Positions 8,882 to 17,079 of a DNA stretch of 64,000 bases are shown piece by piece. Location: NCBI RefSeq assembly GCF_902726655.1, contig NZ_CACVAN010000001.1, positions 3,038,001 through 3,102,000 of the forward strand, in the 5' to 3' direction. The notes below the pieces were generated by a model, which saw only the letters and a program-made list of their open reading frames with translations, was not told the DNA's origin and did no database searches. This stretch comes from Virgibacillus ihumii. Its GTDB lineage: Bacteria > Bacillota > Bacilli > Bacillales > Amphibacillaceae. Each line of letters starts with the position of its first letter. Positions within the stretch are counted from its first letter, which is position 1. Made by a program: the position numbers and the translations under genes.

Positions 8882-9991
8882 ATGAATATCGTTTTTCGTG
8901 TGGATGCTTCAACTGAAATAGGAACAGGTCATGTTATGAGATGCCTTACATTAGCTGATTATCTGACGAAACAATCAACCATTACATTTGTATGCCGGGA
9001 ACATCCGGGTCACCTTTGTGCGTATATTGAATCCAGAGGTCACCAGGTAATCAGACTCCCCGTCATTGATGAACTGCATGAACACAAAATGTGTAATATG
9101 GGTAAGTTAAGGCATTCTCATTGGCTAAAAGCTTCTCAGCAGCTAGATGCGAGCCAAACAATTAAGCGAATAAAACATGAGCAAGTGGATTTGCTGATCA
9201 TTGATCATTATGGCATTGATGCTGAATGGGAAAGAGAATTATCCTCATATGCCGGCAGTATTATGGTTATCGATGATTTAGCAGACAGATACCATGATTG
9301 TGACCTGTTATTGGATCAAAATTTTCATAACCATTTAAAAGGACGCTATGCTTTTTTAGTTCCAAGTGATTGCAAGCAGTTTTTGGGGCCCAGGTATGCC
9401 CTGTTGCGAAAGGAATTTCAGGATATCAAAAGTTGTTTAAGAGACAGGGATGGTCAGGTTAGACGAATATTGGTCTTTTTTGGCGGTGTAGATTCAACCA
9501 ATGAAACTATGAAAACAATGAATGCGATACGCCGTCTTCATAGATCAGATATTGTAACAGATGTGATAGCAGGCAGTAATAATCCATACAAAGGTGAAAT
9601 AAAAGCCATCTGCAGCAAATTCGATAACTTTATGTACCATTGTCAAGTGAATAATATGGCTGAACTCATGAACCAGGCAGATCTCTGTATTGGTGCAGGA
9701 GGAACGACTACATGGGAACGTTGTGCTGTCGGATTGCCAACGATATTAATTTCAATAGCAGAAAACCAGGAATTAATTGCGGAAGCCCTCTATAAACATC
9801 ATGTTATTCGTTATTTGGGTACAAAGGAACAAGTTACAGAGAGTATGGTTGTGTCAGGATTGGAATCCGTGTTGAATGATTCGGCGCAGCTAAAACGAAT
9901 GGAGAAATTATCCAGGGAACTAATGGAAAGTAAACAAAACAATATTCGATTATTAGTTGAAAAAATAGGTGAAAGGGTTAACAAAAAATGA
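8882..9991 (+). CDS. pseG: UDP-2,4-diacetamido-2,4,6-trideoxy-altropyranose hydrolase
   Basis: A 369-residue PseG/SpsG-family protein with a GT-B-like fold that removes UDP from the diacetamido sugar to free the substrate of PseI. FRVDASTEIGTGHVMRCLTL at the start contains the GxGHxxRC motif with the catalytic His, and GAGGTTTWERCAVGLP near residue 270 is the UDP-binding loop. The ATG at 8882 is chosen because AAGGGATGA lies at a normal distance; the frame's TTG at 8873 is too close to it. The stop overlaps the pseH start by 4 bp (ATGA), indicating translational coupling. In the pathway PseH acts just before it. Confidence 0.88.
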   Translation: MNIVFRVDASTEIGTGHVMRCLTLADYLTKQSTITFVCREHPGHLCAYIESRGHQVIRLPVIDELHEHKMCNMGKLRHSHWLKASQQLDASQTIKRIKHEQVDLLIIDHYGIDAEWERELSSYAGSIMVIDDLADRYHDCDLLLDQNFHNHLKGRYAFLVPSDCKQFLGPRYALLRKEFQDIKSCLRDRDGQVRRILVFFGGVDSTNETMKTMNAIRRLHRSDIVTDVIAGSNNPYKGEIKAICSKFDNFMYHCQVNNMAELMNQADLCIGAGGTTTWERCAVGLPTILISIAENQELIAEALYKHHVIRYLGTKEQVTESMVVSGLESVLNDSAQLKRMEKLSRELMESKQNNIRLLVEKIGERVNKK

Positions 9992-10545
9992 AAGGCAGAC
10001 TGGAGTATTTAACTACAGAGTATTTGAGTAAAGTTCTTTCTTGGCGTAATTCGGATCGAATCAGAAAAAACATGTACAATGAAAAAATTATAACAATGGA
10101 AGAGCATCAAAATTGGTTTGAAAAGATAAGGCAATCAGAAAAAGACCATTATCTGTTGTATTTTTTCAATGAAACCCCAGTTGGTTTAGTTTGTTTTAAT
10201 GACATTACCCGCCAGCATGCTCATTGTAGGTGGGGCTTCTATATTGGTGAGGAAAACACCGAGGTGGGAACAGGTACGTTAATGGCCTTACTTGCGTTTG
10301 ACCATGCTTTTTACACATTACAATTGAATAAGATTTATGGTGAGGTATTAGATTACAATCTGCCCAGCAGAAAGTATCACGAAAAATTAGGGTTTAAAGA
10401 AGAAGGTTATTTCAGGAGTCATGTTAGAAAAGGTGAAAATTTTTACGATGTTTTCAGCTATGGTCTTTTTAAAAAAGATTGGTATGAACTGCACAGACCT
10501 TTTATCTTAAAGGGATTGTCAGATAAAGGAATTAAATTGAATTAA
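9988..10545 (+). CDS. pseH: PseH-like N-acetyltransferase (GNAT)
   Basis: A 185-residue GNAT-family protein. RNSDRIRKNMYNEKIITMEEHQNWF at the N-terminus is the usual PseH opening and GTGTLMALLAFDHAF with LPSRKYHEKLGFKEEGYF forms the acetyl-CoA site. It would acetylate the 4-amino group of UDP-4-amino-4,6-dideoxy-AltNAc using acetyl-CoA. Its ATG overlaps the pseG stop. Being inside the PseC-PseF-PseG-PseI gene order strongly favours this role over a general RimJ-type acetyltransferase. Confidence 0.87.
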   Translation: MKGRLEYLTTEYLSKVLSWRNSDRIRKNMYNEKIITMEEHQNWFEKIRQSEKDHYLLYFFNETPVGLVCFNDITRQHAHCRWGFYIGEENTEVGTGTLMALLAFDHAFYTLQLNKIYGEVLDYNLPSRKYHEKLGFKEEGYFRSHVRKGENFYDVFSYGLFKKDWYELHRPFILKGLSDKGIKLN

Positions 10546-10613
10546 TTGTATCTAAATGACCTGTATATACAATTTCATGAAAGGTTAAATAAGCATGCGA
10601 AAGGAGAATGAAC

Positions 10614-11663
10614 ATGAGAGAAATTAAACTTGGAGGGAGGCCGGTTGGATTAAACCACCCTCCATTTATCATTGCTGAAATGTCCGGGAATCATAATCAA
10701 TCATTGGAACGTGCATTAAAAATTGTGGATGCGGCAGCTGAAGCAGGAGCACATGCGCTGAAAATACAAACGTATACCGCAGATACGATGACGTTGAATA
10801 AAGCCGAGGATGATTTTGTTATTAAAGATCCGGAGAGCAGCTGGGGAGGCAAGTCGCTGTATGAACTGTACAAAGAAGCATATACACCCTGGGAATGGCA
10901 TCAGCCGATCTTTGACCGCTGCAGACAATTAGGTATGATCGGATTCAGTACGCCATTTGATGAATCCTCAGTCGATTTCCTGGAATCCCTAAACATCCCC
11001 TTTTATAAAATCGCTTCATTTGAATGTACAGATTTGCCCTTATTAAGAAGAGTGGCACAAACCAAAAAACCGATTATCATTTCAACTGGGATGTGCACTG
11101 CCAGTGAAATAGAAGAATCGGTGAATGCTGTCAGGGAGGCCGGGTGCGAAGAGTTGATACTGCTCAAATGCACCAGTACGTATCCTGCATCTCCGGCTGA
11201 TACAAATATTAATACAATCCCCCATATGAAGGAACTATTCCAATGTCAGGCTGGTTTGTCAGATCATACGATGGGTAATGGTGCAGCGGTTGCTAGTGTT
11301 GCATTGGGTGGAACAGTTGTGGAGAAACATTTTACGCTTTCCCGCGCGGATGGCGGGGTCGATGCAAGTTTTTCTTTGGAACCAAACGAAATGGAAGCCC
11401 TGGTGACGGAAACAAAACGTGCCTGGCAATCGCTTGGCGGGGTACACTATGGTGTGACAAATGCGGAGAAATCGTCAAAAAAGTATCGCCGCTCTTTATA
11501 CGTAACGCAAAATATGAAAGCGGGCGATATATTATCGAAAGAAAATTTGCGGGCAATCAGGCCTGGGTACGGGCTTGCTCCAAAATATTATGATATACTG
11601 TTGGGCAAAAAAGTAGCTTGTGATGTGGAAAAAGGCACGCCTGTTACATGGGATATAATTTGA
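10614..11663 (+). CDS. pseI: Pseudaminic acid synthase
   Basis: A 349-residue NeuB-family synthase condensing 2,4-diacetamido-2,4,6-trideoxy-L-altrose with PEP. FIIAEMSGNHNQSLERAL near residue 20 and HALKIQTYTADTMTLN are characteristic of PseI; the metal and PEP residues lie in STPFDESSVDFLE, GLSDHT and VVEKHFTLSR. Residues 285-349 are the SAF domain, beginning RRSLYVTQNMKAGD. Unlike the fusion at 5409 it stands alone. The ATG at 10614 is preferred over the one at 10608 because AAAGGAG ends only 1 nt before the latter. It is the last recognisable gene of the cluster; a MITE-like repeat follows. Confidence 0.9.
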   Translation: MREIKLGGRPVGLNHPPFIIAEMSGNHNQSLERALKIVDAAAEAGAHALKIQTYTADTMTLNKAEDDFVIKDPESSWGGKSLYELYKEAYTPWEWHQPIFDRCRQLGMIGFSTPFDESSVDFLESLNIPFYKIASFECTDLPLLRRVAQTKKPIIISTGMCTASEIEESVNAVREAGCEELILLKCTSTYPASPADTNINTIPHMKELFQCQAGLSDHTMGNGAAVASVALGGTVVEKHFTLSRADGGVDASFSLEPNEMEALVTETKRAWQSLGGVHYGVTNAEKSSKKYRRSLYVTQNMKAGDILSKENLRAIRPGYGLAPKYYDILLGKKVACDVEKGTPVTWDII

Positions 11664-11782
11664 AAATAAGCATATAAATTATGGTGTTGGTTTGTATTAT
11701 TTTAGATAAGGAGTTATACATGTTGCCGTATTGGATGCCGGCATCTACGGGCCTATCTGATTGATCAAATGTTTGTTTAAGC

Positions 11783-12081
11783 AAAAAGAGGTTGGGACAA
11801 ATCAAAAAAGTAATTTAAAAAACGAACAATTTTAGAGTCTAGCGGAGGAAATATACGTAGACTCCTGCGGGAGAAAAGGTCTAGGTGAGACCCCGCAGTG
11901 CGTAAGCACGAGGAGGGCTCAACAGCCGCCCGCGGTAAAGAAGACACAGCGAAAGTGATTTTCTTAAGCTGATGTCGCACTTATGCTCGAAAGTGAAAGC
12001 GAAGTATATTTCCGGAGCGGTTGAGTCCACCTTTTAATTCGTTTTTTCTTTTAACCAAACACTTTTGTCCCAATCCCCTAC
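11783..12081. repeat. MITE-like ~300-bp inverted-repeat intergenic element
   Basis: The gap between pseI and the mhqD-like gene holds an element bounded by GGTTGGGACAAA (11789-11800) and TTTTGTCCCAATCC (12063-12076), terminal inverted repeats with 10 matching bases. Inside, GCGGAGGAAATATACGT (from about 11841) pairs imperfectly with AGTATATTTCCGGAGC (from about 12003), and TAGACTCCTGCGGGA faces GAGACCCCGCAG, so the whole can fold into a long cruciform. No credible gene is inside. I recall very similar sequences scattered between genes in Bacillaceae, but cannot confirm copy number here. The 119 bp between pseI and the element show only a 14-codon ORF and a 12-bp palindrome. Confidence 0.7.
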
Positions 12082-12103
12082 TCATAATACGGCAGTATTT
12101 GCT

Positions 12104-12703
12104 TTATTGCATGTACCATTGTGCAGCTGCTTGTACCTCGCCTGGGGTCAATTGGTGCCCTCTGCTTTCCCAGTGCAGTTCAACATTGGCGCCTGCATTT
12201 TCCAAAAGCGATTTAAGATCCTCTGATTCCTGTGCAGAACAAATAGGGTCGTTTGTACCTGCACCAATAAAGACATTTTTATCGGATAAATCAGGCAGGT
12301 CTATACCACGGCGCGGAACCATCGGATGGTGCAAAATAGCCCCTTTTAATGCATCCTGATAATGGAACATCAGGCTTGCCGCAATATTGGCGCCATTGGA
12401 ATAACCGATTGCCACTATATTGTTCCGGTTAAAGTCGTATTCTTCAGCAGCTTCGTCCAGAAACGCATGTAATTCTTTTGTGCGTGCGACTAAATCCTCT
12501 TCGTCAAATACACCTTCTGCCAGTCTTTTGAAAAAACGGGGCATTCCATTTTCCGAAACATTTCCGCGAACACTTAAGACATTTGCATCTTTGTCGATTG
12601 CTTCAGCAAGCGGCAACAAATCCTCTTCGGTTCCACCCGTGCCGTGAAGCAGCAGAAATGTAGGTTTAGTTGAATCATTACCTGTTTTAAAAATATGTTT
12701 CAT
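12104..12703 (-). CDS. mhqD: MhqD-like carboxylesterase/phospholipase-family hydrolase
   Basis: A 199-residue alpha/beta hydrolase. LLLHGTGGTEEDLLPLA holds the oxyanion region, the nucleophile is the Ser in GYSNGAN (in place of GFSQGA), Asp lies in GTNDPICS and His in SRGHQLTPGE. The gene follows a MarR-type regulator by 20 bp, the arrangement known for mhqR-mhqD in Bacillales, where the product takes part in resistance to hydroquinones and aldehydes. The ATG at 12703 is 10 nt after AAGGAG; an upstream in-frame ATG at 12712 sits too close. Substrate unproven. Confidence 0.75.
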   Translation of the reverse strand: MKHIFKTGNDSTKPTFLLLHGTGGTEEDLLPLAEAIDKDANVLSVRGNVSENGMPRFFKRLAEGVFDEEDLVARTKELHAFLDEAAEEYDFNRNNIVAIGYSNGANIAASLMFHYQDALKGAILHHPMVPRRGIDLPDLSDKNVFIGAGTNDPICSAQESEDLKSLLENAGANVELHWESRGHQLTPGEVQAAAQWYMQ

Positions 12704-12723
12704 GTTTAGCATTCTCCTTTTGA

Positions 12724-13152
12724 TTAGTCCTTGTCCTGCAGACCGACGCGTTTCAGGCTGCTGATAATGGATTGTTTCTCGTCAGAATCAATTACCCCGA
12801 ATATATTTTCAATTACCTTTTGATGTTTCGGGAATATATCGTCCATCAGCTTTTCCCCTTCACTTGTCAAATACACATGAATTACTCTGCGGTCCTCCGC
12901 ACAGGCTTTGCGATTAAGTAATCCTTTTTCCTCAAGTTTTTTAATCACGTACGTCATCGATCCGCTTTTAATAAGCACAGCCTCACAAATCTGATTAACA
13001 GTCAGTCTTCCTTTATGGTAAAGAGCCTCTAAAATAGAGAATTCTGTTATACTTACACCATAGCTTTTAATATCCTGCCTGATCATTTCTTCAACTGATT
13101 TTGAAGCCTTCATCAGTACAACAAAAGCCTTCAACGATAAATTTTCATGCAT
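12724..13152 (-). CDS. mhqR: MarR-family repressor, MhqR-like
   Basis: A 142-residue winged-helix MarR protein: the recognition helix lies around LIKSGSMTYVIKKLEEKGL and the wing around EDRRVIHVYLT. Upstream is a perfect 22-bp palindrome centred on GAATTC, like the MhqR operator of B. subtilis, and downstream comes an MhqD-like hydrolase. It therefore probably represses its own operon and is released by quinone or electrophile stress. MhqR assignment is by context and operator; other MarR regulators share the fold. Confidence 0.75.
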   Translation of the reverse strand: MHENLSLKAFVVLMKASKSVEEMIRQDIKSYGVSITEFSILEALYHKGRLTVNQICEAVLIKSGSMTYVIKKLEEKGLLNRKACAEDRRVIHVYLTSEGEKLMDDIFPKHQKVIENIFGVIDSDEKQSIISSLKRVGLQDKD

Positions 13153-13174
13153 AGCACCATCCCCGGTTCAGTTA

Positions 13175-13196
13175 ATTATTTTGAATTCAAAATAAT
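13175..13196. promoter_or_regulatory. Perfect 22-bp palindromic operator upstream of mhqR
   Basis: The sequence reads identically on both strands about dyad 13185/13186, with core TTTTGAATTCAAAA. It begins 23 bp upstream of the mhqR start, in the expected promoter zone. The MhqR operators of B. subtilis are likewise centred on GAATTC. It is the natural autoregulatory site for the MarR protein at 12724-13152. Confidence 0.7.
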
Positions 13197-13365
13197 GATA
13201 ATAAATTTGATGCAATGAGTCAAGAGAAGTGTCTCCCTTATTTAACAGATGTCTGGTGCACTACTTGGATTTTGTCAAAAACATTTTAGTGTGCAGCTTG
13301 ATTTGCGTGATTTCTTCAGGTACTTTGAGGGTAATAAGATTAATTTTTCCAGGAGAGTGATTGTA

Positions 13366-13602
13366 ATGGGACAATGTAATATTGATCATACACATGAGGA
13401 TGTCGTGAACAAACTCAACAGTCAGGAAGCATATCTGCCCAGTTGGTTAACCAGCGAAATCCAAAGCTTTTTGACGAAGGAGCATGCACAGGATACGTTA
13501 AATGAATTATTTCATCTGCTGAAAAAATATGATTTATCATCTGAAAATGAGCAGGGAAACAGGAATGAAAAAATGAAAGCTCTGATCGGTGCGAGTGAAT
13601 AA
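13366..13602 (+). CDS. Hypothetical small protein
   Basis: A 78-residue soluble protein starting MGQCNIDHTHEDV; the ATG at 13366 is 5 nt after AGGAGAGTGA, so the longer frame from 13249 is not needed. It contains a His/Cys-bearing N-terminus and a helical middle (LTSEIQSFLTKEHAQDTLNE). I recognise no family. It is divergent from the mhqR operon and convergent with the amidase gene at 13619. Confidence 0.6.
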   Translation: MGQCNIDHTHEDVVNKLNSQEAYLPSWLTSEIQSFLTKEHAQDTLNELFHLLKKYDLSSENEQGNRNEKMKALIGASE

Positions 13603-13618
13603 AGCACTGCAGTGGGCT

Positions 13619-14176
13619 CTAAACCAATGCGGTATTGTTCTGGCTGGAGTGTGTACAGAATTCTTCCACCCGGCCCCGGTAAACTAATTGAAATCCCGCA
13701 GCTTGCTGCAGCTCATGCGGTGTTATAAGTGATGGCGGCTTTTGGAATGTTGTAACCCCACATTCCGCCAGAACATTAGCAATGAATTCCGAACAGAAAA
13801 AGGCATTCGCTCTGCTGAATTTAATTCTCAGGATAACGGCAAACAATCCAAGCAGATTGTAACGATATTGGTCTTCCCGTTCTTTGATATTTTGGATGTA
13901 TTCATTTATTCTATTACACTGCTCAGTGGAAATTGTTCGGCTGTAGACCGCGCAATCTGCTTCCCTTAACAATCCTTCACGGATATTTTCTTTTACAAAC
14001 CCGCCGGCAAAAGGATTGCGTATATCCTTTCTTCCAAAACTGTACAACTCTGTCAGGTTATCGTCAAATGCAATAGATGCATGATTATATGGCTTTCGAG
14101 TGTATAGCTTGATTGTTCTTGTAAATAGTGTGCCTGTGTCTGTCAGCAGCAAATATATTTTCTTGTTTCCCATCAT
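13619..14176 (-). CDS. YiiX/NlpC-type permuted papain-like amidase
   Basis: A 185-residue protein of the permuted NlpC/P60 (YaeF/YiiX) type. The catalytic His is in YNHASIAFD near residue 32 and the Cys in AFFCSEFIANVL near 127, the circularly permuted order. The family includes cysteine peptidases and lipid or peptidoglycan amidases. No signal peptide is seen. It is a single gene with GGGGAG before the ATG. Confidence 0.65.
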   Translation of the reverse strand: MMGNKKIYLLLTDTGTLFTRTIKLYTRKPYNHASIAFDDNLTELYSFGRKDIRNPFAGGFVKENIREGLLREADCAVYSRTISTEQCNRINEYIQNIKEREDQYRYNLLGLFAVILRIKFSRANAFFCSEFIANVLAECGVTTFQKPPSLITPHELQQAAGFQLVYRGRVEEFCTHSSQNNTALV

Positions 14177-14294
14177 GAATCTCCCCTGGCCTTTTTGTTA
14201 GTATATTCATAATAAGCATGTTTTGCCTGTAGTGTAAGCAGCCAGAGTAATATTTGCAGATAGGTCTTGAGGCTTAGCGCACTTAATAAAAGCA

Positions 14295-14366
14295 TAAAAT
14301 CCTTTCTGCCTCCATAGGTGAACTATGGTTGTCACTGAAAGGATCGGCGACAACCAAGTTTCTAAT
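14295..14366 (+). repeat. Dispersed ~80-bp intergenic repeat, copy R1
   Basis: Reads ATAAAATCCTTTCTG, then GAACTATGG, TTGTCACTGAAAGG and GACAACCAAGTTTCTAA. It matches copies at 28001-28088 and 45369-45453 and, more loosely, 59346-59400. It lies between two minus-strand genes. The end segment can fold as a small hairpin around TTGG...CCAAG. Confidence 0.6.
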
Positions 14367-14370
14367 GCCG

Positions 14371-14411
14371 AAAAAATACTGCCATCTGAATAATTTATTC
14401 AAATGGCAGCA
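14371..14411 (-). terminator. Rho-independent terminator of cvfC
   Basis: Long stem TGCCATCTGAATAA / TTATTCAAATGGCA followed on the minus strand by ATTTTTTC, 6 bp past the cvfC stop codon. Confidence 0.75.
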
Positions 14412-14416
14412 TCTGT

Positions 14417-15556
14417 TTATTTTTGTTTTGCGGCCTGGGTCATCTGATGCCAAATGGAACCCTTTGCTTCTTCTCCTTCTTCGATACGGGCAAGCGCCAT
14501 TTTTACCTGCATGCGGACCTCAAATTCAGGGTCATTCAATGCTTTGCGAAGCGCTGGGATGGCAGTATTGTCGCCGACTTCATACAAATACATCGCTGCC
14601 CGCCAGCGGACGAGCCGGTTTTTGTCCGCTAATGCACTGATCATTTCCGGTATTGCCTCCGTAAAGCCTAGATCTGACAGGCAATCTCCTGCTGTACGTC
14701 TGACATTAACCGCTTTATCTTTCATCGCTTTATATAAATATGGAAGTACTTCCTTTTCTTCAATCATTCCCAAATACGCAGTTGCCAGTCTGCGAACAGA
14801 TCCCTTTGTATCGTCAAGTGCTTTATCCAATACAGGCAGGTCTTCCATCGTCGGGGCCATCCGGTCCAATGCGGCGTATCGGTCCTTCCAGTCGGGCGCA
14901 TCCAACATTTCCAATGTAACCTTTCTCCATGGTGAAGGATTTTGTTCATCAAGGGCTGTATTGTTTTTAGCCAGCTTTACCAGCTCGGCAATCCGGTCTG
15001 AGTCATAGCTTGCATCGATTTCATTGACCACGTCCTGACCAATTTCCTGTACATCCCCATAACGCGGACCTTGTTCAACCCATTTGCGCTCCATCAGCAT
15101 ATTCTCTGAAGCAGTGGAAGCATCCATTACGGCGTTCATGAATCTGTCGGGAAGCCCGAAGCGGTGCTCTTGATTTCCATCTTCCAGTTTAACTTGCATC
15201 GGGATATTCCGGAACATTTGAATAAAGACCTTTATTTCACCGAAATGGTCATTGGTTTCACCAGACGGCTTTAGACCTTCATCTACTGATTTCTCAGCAG
15301 AACCCAGCACTTGGCGAACTTCCGGTAAAATATCTTCCCATGGTACACGTGGATTACGTTCAAGTGCAAGAAAGTCAATTACACGGTAAAGACCTTTCAC
15401 GCCGTTTATGTTAAAAAGATTTTGTACGTATAGTGGAGCGGTAGTCAGTTCGTCATCAGCTTTATAATTTTCTGTTTCTCCGTCAGGCAATTGTTCATCC
15501 ACGTTGATTTTCATCGAATATGGACTGGGTGTCGGCTCGATAGACGTAATTTTCAT
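14417..15556 (-). CDS. cvfC: Conserved virulence factor C-like HEAT-repeat protein
   Basis: A 379-residue protein. Residues 1-90 are a NifU/Nfu N-terminal-like domain beginning MKITSIEPTPSPYSMK, and residues 220-370 hold HEAT-like helical repeats (VRRLATAYLGMIEEKEVLPY, VRRTAGDCLSDLGF, VRWRAAMYLYEVG). The two-part layout and these phrases match S. aureus CvfC, a protein reported to affect virulence gene expression. In a soil or marine Bacillaceae it is more likely a general cytoplasmic scaffold. The ATG at 15556 has GAAGGAGGAG upstream; the in-frame TTG at 15574 lies inside that ribosome site. Confidence 0.85.
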   Translation of the reverse strand: MKITSIEPTPSPYSMKINVDEQLPDGETENYKADDELTTAPLYVQNLFNINGVKGLYRVIDFLALERNPRVPWEDILPEVRQVLGSAEKSVDEGLKPSGETNDHFGEIKVFIQMFRNIPMQVKLEDGNQEHRFGLPDRFMNAVMDASTASENMLMERKWVEQGPRYGDVQEIGQDVVNEIDASYDSDRIAELVKLAKNNTALDEQNPSPWRKVTLEMLDAPDWKDRYAALDRMAPTMEDLPVLDKALDDTKGSVRRLATAYLGMIEEKEVLPYLYKAMKDKAVNVRRTAGDCLSDLGFTEAIPEMISALADKNRLVRWRAAMYLYEVGDNTAIPALRKALNDPEFEVRMQVKMALARIEEGEEAKGSIWHQMTQAAKQK

Positions 15557-15737
15557 TATGCTCTCCTCCTTCAACGGATTCCGTTATGATGATTTTAACA
15601 TATCCGTGTATTTTTGCAGGATGAAAAGCGCCGGTTAAAATTACGTGTGCATGTTTGAAAAAGGTCGCAATCATTCTATATATTGTAGGAATAAATTAGC
15701 GGTATTTCGGAAATAGAAATATGGAGGACATATTCGG

Positions 15738-16997
15738 ATGGAGGGTTTTGATTTTATGAGTATCCCGTATGAAAAAGGACTGGATAATTCACTTGCTCTT
15801 TTAAAAGAAGGTTATCATTATATTCCAAATCGGCGCCGGCGTTTTCACTCGGATATTTTCCGGACCCGGCTGTTGGGACAAAAGGTTATCTGTATTGGCG
15901 GGGAAGAAGCAGCTGCACTTTTCTATGATAATGAAAAATTTCAACGGAAAGGTGCGGCACCGCGCCGGATTCAGCAGTCATTGTTCGGAAAAAATGGTGT
16001 GCAGACGATGGATGGTGCGATGCATAAGCACCGAAAAGCGTTGTTTATGGGTTTGATGACACGCGAGCGGATTCAGGATTTGATTGCAATAACAGAAAAG
16101 CAATGGGAAGCAGCGTTGGAAGATTGGATGCAAAAAGATAACATCAGGTTGTTTGATGAAGCGAGGAAGATCATGTGCCGGACAGCCTGTAATTGGGCAG
16201 GAGTTCCATTATGGGCGAACGAACTTGAAATGCGGACAGCGGATCTTTCCGCGATGATTGATGCGTTTGGTGCTGTTGGTCCGAGGCACTGGAAGGGAAG
16301 AATTGCACGAAATCGTTCGGAACAATGGATTCGAAAGATAATTAAACAGGTCCGCAGCGGTGAGTTGCATCCTTCAGAAGATACAGCGCTGTATGCAATG
16401 GCATGGCACCGTAACCTGAACGGAAAACGTATGAGCACACAGATGGCTGCGGTCGAACTGATTAATATTTTGCGTCCAATTGTGGCAATAGCCAGGTATG
16501 TAACGTTTGGTGCTATGGCAATGCATGAATTCCCGGAATCAGCCGAGGAACTGCAGTCAGGTGATCTTTACCGTCAATATTTTGTGCAGGAGGTCCGCAG
16601 ATATTATCCATTTGGCCCATTTTTGGGTGCGCGTGTACGGGATAATTTCAGCTGGCAGGGACATCTTTTTCAAAAAGGCACCCTTGTACTGCTTGATATT
16701 TACGGAACGAATCATGACCCGGAACTTTGGAAAAATCCATCTGCCTTTTCGCCTGATCGCTTTAAAGAATGGAAAGGAAACCCGTTTGATTTCATCCCCC
16801 AGGGAGGCGGTGATTATCATATTGGCCATCGCTGTGCCGGGGAATGGATTACAGTCGAAGTGATGAAAGTGAGTCTGGATTTTATGGCGAATCACATGAC
16901 ATATCGTGTACCTGAGCAAAATTTGAGTTTGAGCCGGGTACGTATGCCACCGATTCCCAAAAGCAGAGTCATAATAGAAAATATAAATGAAAAGTAA
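15738..16997 (+). CDS. cypC: Cytochrome P450, fatty-acid peroxygenase (CYP152)
   Basis: A 419-residue P450 similar along its length to B. subtilis CypC/YbdT. GLDNSLALLKEGY at the start, AFGAVGPRHWKGR, and RPIVAIA, with the Arg-Pro that binds the fatty-acid carboxylate, mark the CYP152 peroxygenases, which use H2O2 to hydroxylate fatty acids at the alpha or beta carbon without a reductase. The heme Cys lies in GGGDYHIGHRCAGEW. Two starts are possible: ATG 15738 (GGAGGA 9 nt upstream) or ATG 15756, which aligns better with CypC. Single gene, no redox partner nearby, as expected for this class. Confidence 0.93.
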   Translation: MEGFDFMSIPYEKGLDNSLALLKEGYHYIPNRRRRFHSDIFRTRLLGQKVICIGGEEAAALFYDNEKFQRKGAAPRRIQQSLFGKNGVQTMDGAMHKHRKALFMGLMTRERIQDLIAITEKQWEAALEDWMQKDNIRLFDEARKIMCRTACNWAGVPLWANELEMRTADLSAMIDAFGAVGPRHWKGRIARNRSEQWIRKIIKQVRSGELHPSEDTALYAMAWHRNLNGKRMSTQMAAVELINILRPIVAIARYVTFGAMAMHEFPESAEELQSGDLYRQYFVQEVRRYYPFGPFLGARVRDNFSWQGHLFQKGTLVLLDIYGTNHDPELWKNPSAFSPDRFKEWKGNPFDFIPQGGGDYHIGHRCAGEWITVEVMKVSLDFMANHMTYRVPEQNLSLSRVRMPPIPKSRVIIENINEK

Positions 16998-17079
16998 AAG
17001 TTTTTCTCCACAATTTGTTACTAGGACAATCACCCAATGAATAGGATGGTATGTAGAAATGCAAATTGGAGGAGAAATG

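Noticed and set aside
11720..11764. 14-codon ORF MLPYWMPASTGLSD after pseI
   Set aside because: It has an AAGGAG site, but is too short and unrecognised to call; the palindrome GATGCCGGCATC inside it suggests structure instead.
12021..12359. Plus-strand ORF over the MITE-like element and mhqD
   Set aside because: It runs antisense to the hydrolase gene with its motifs intact and has no ribosome site.
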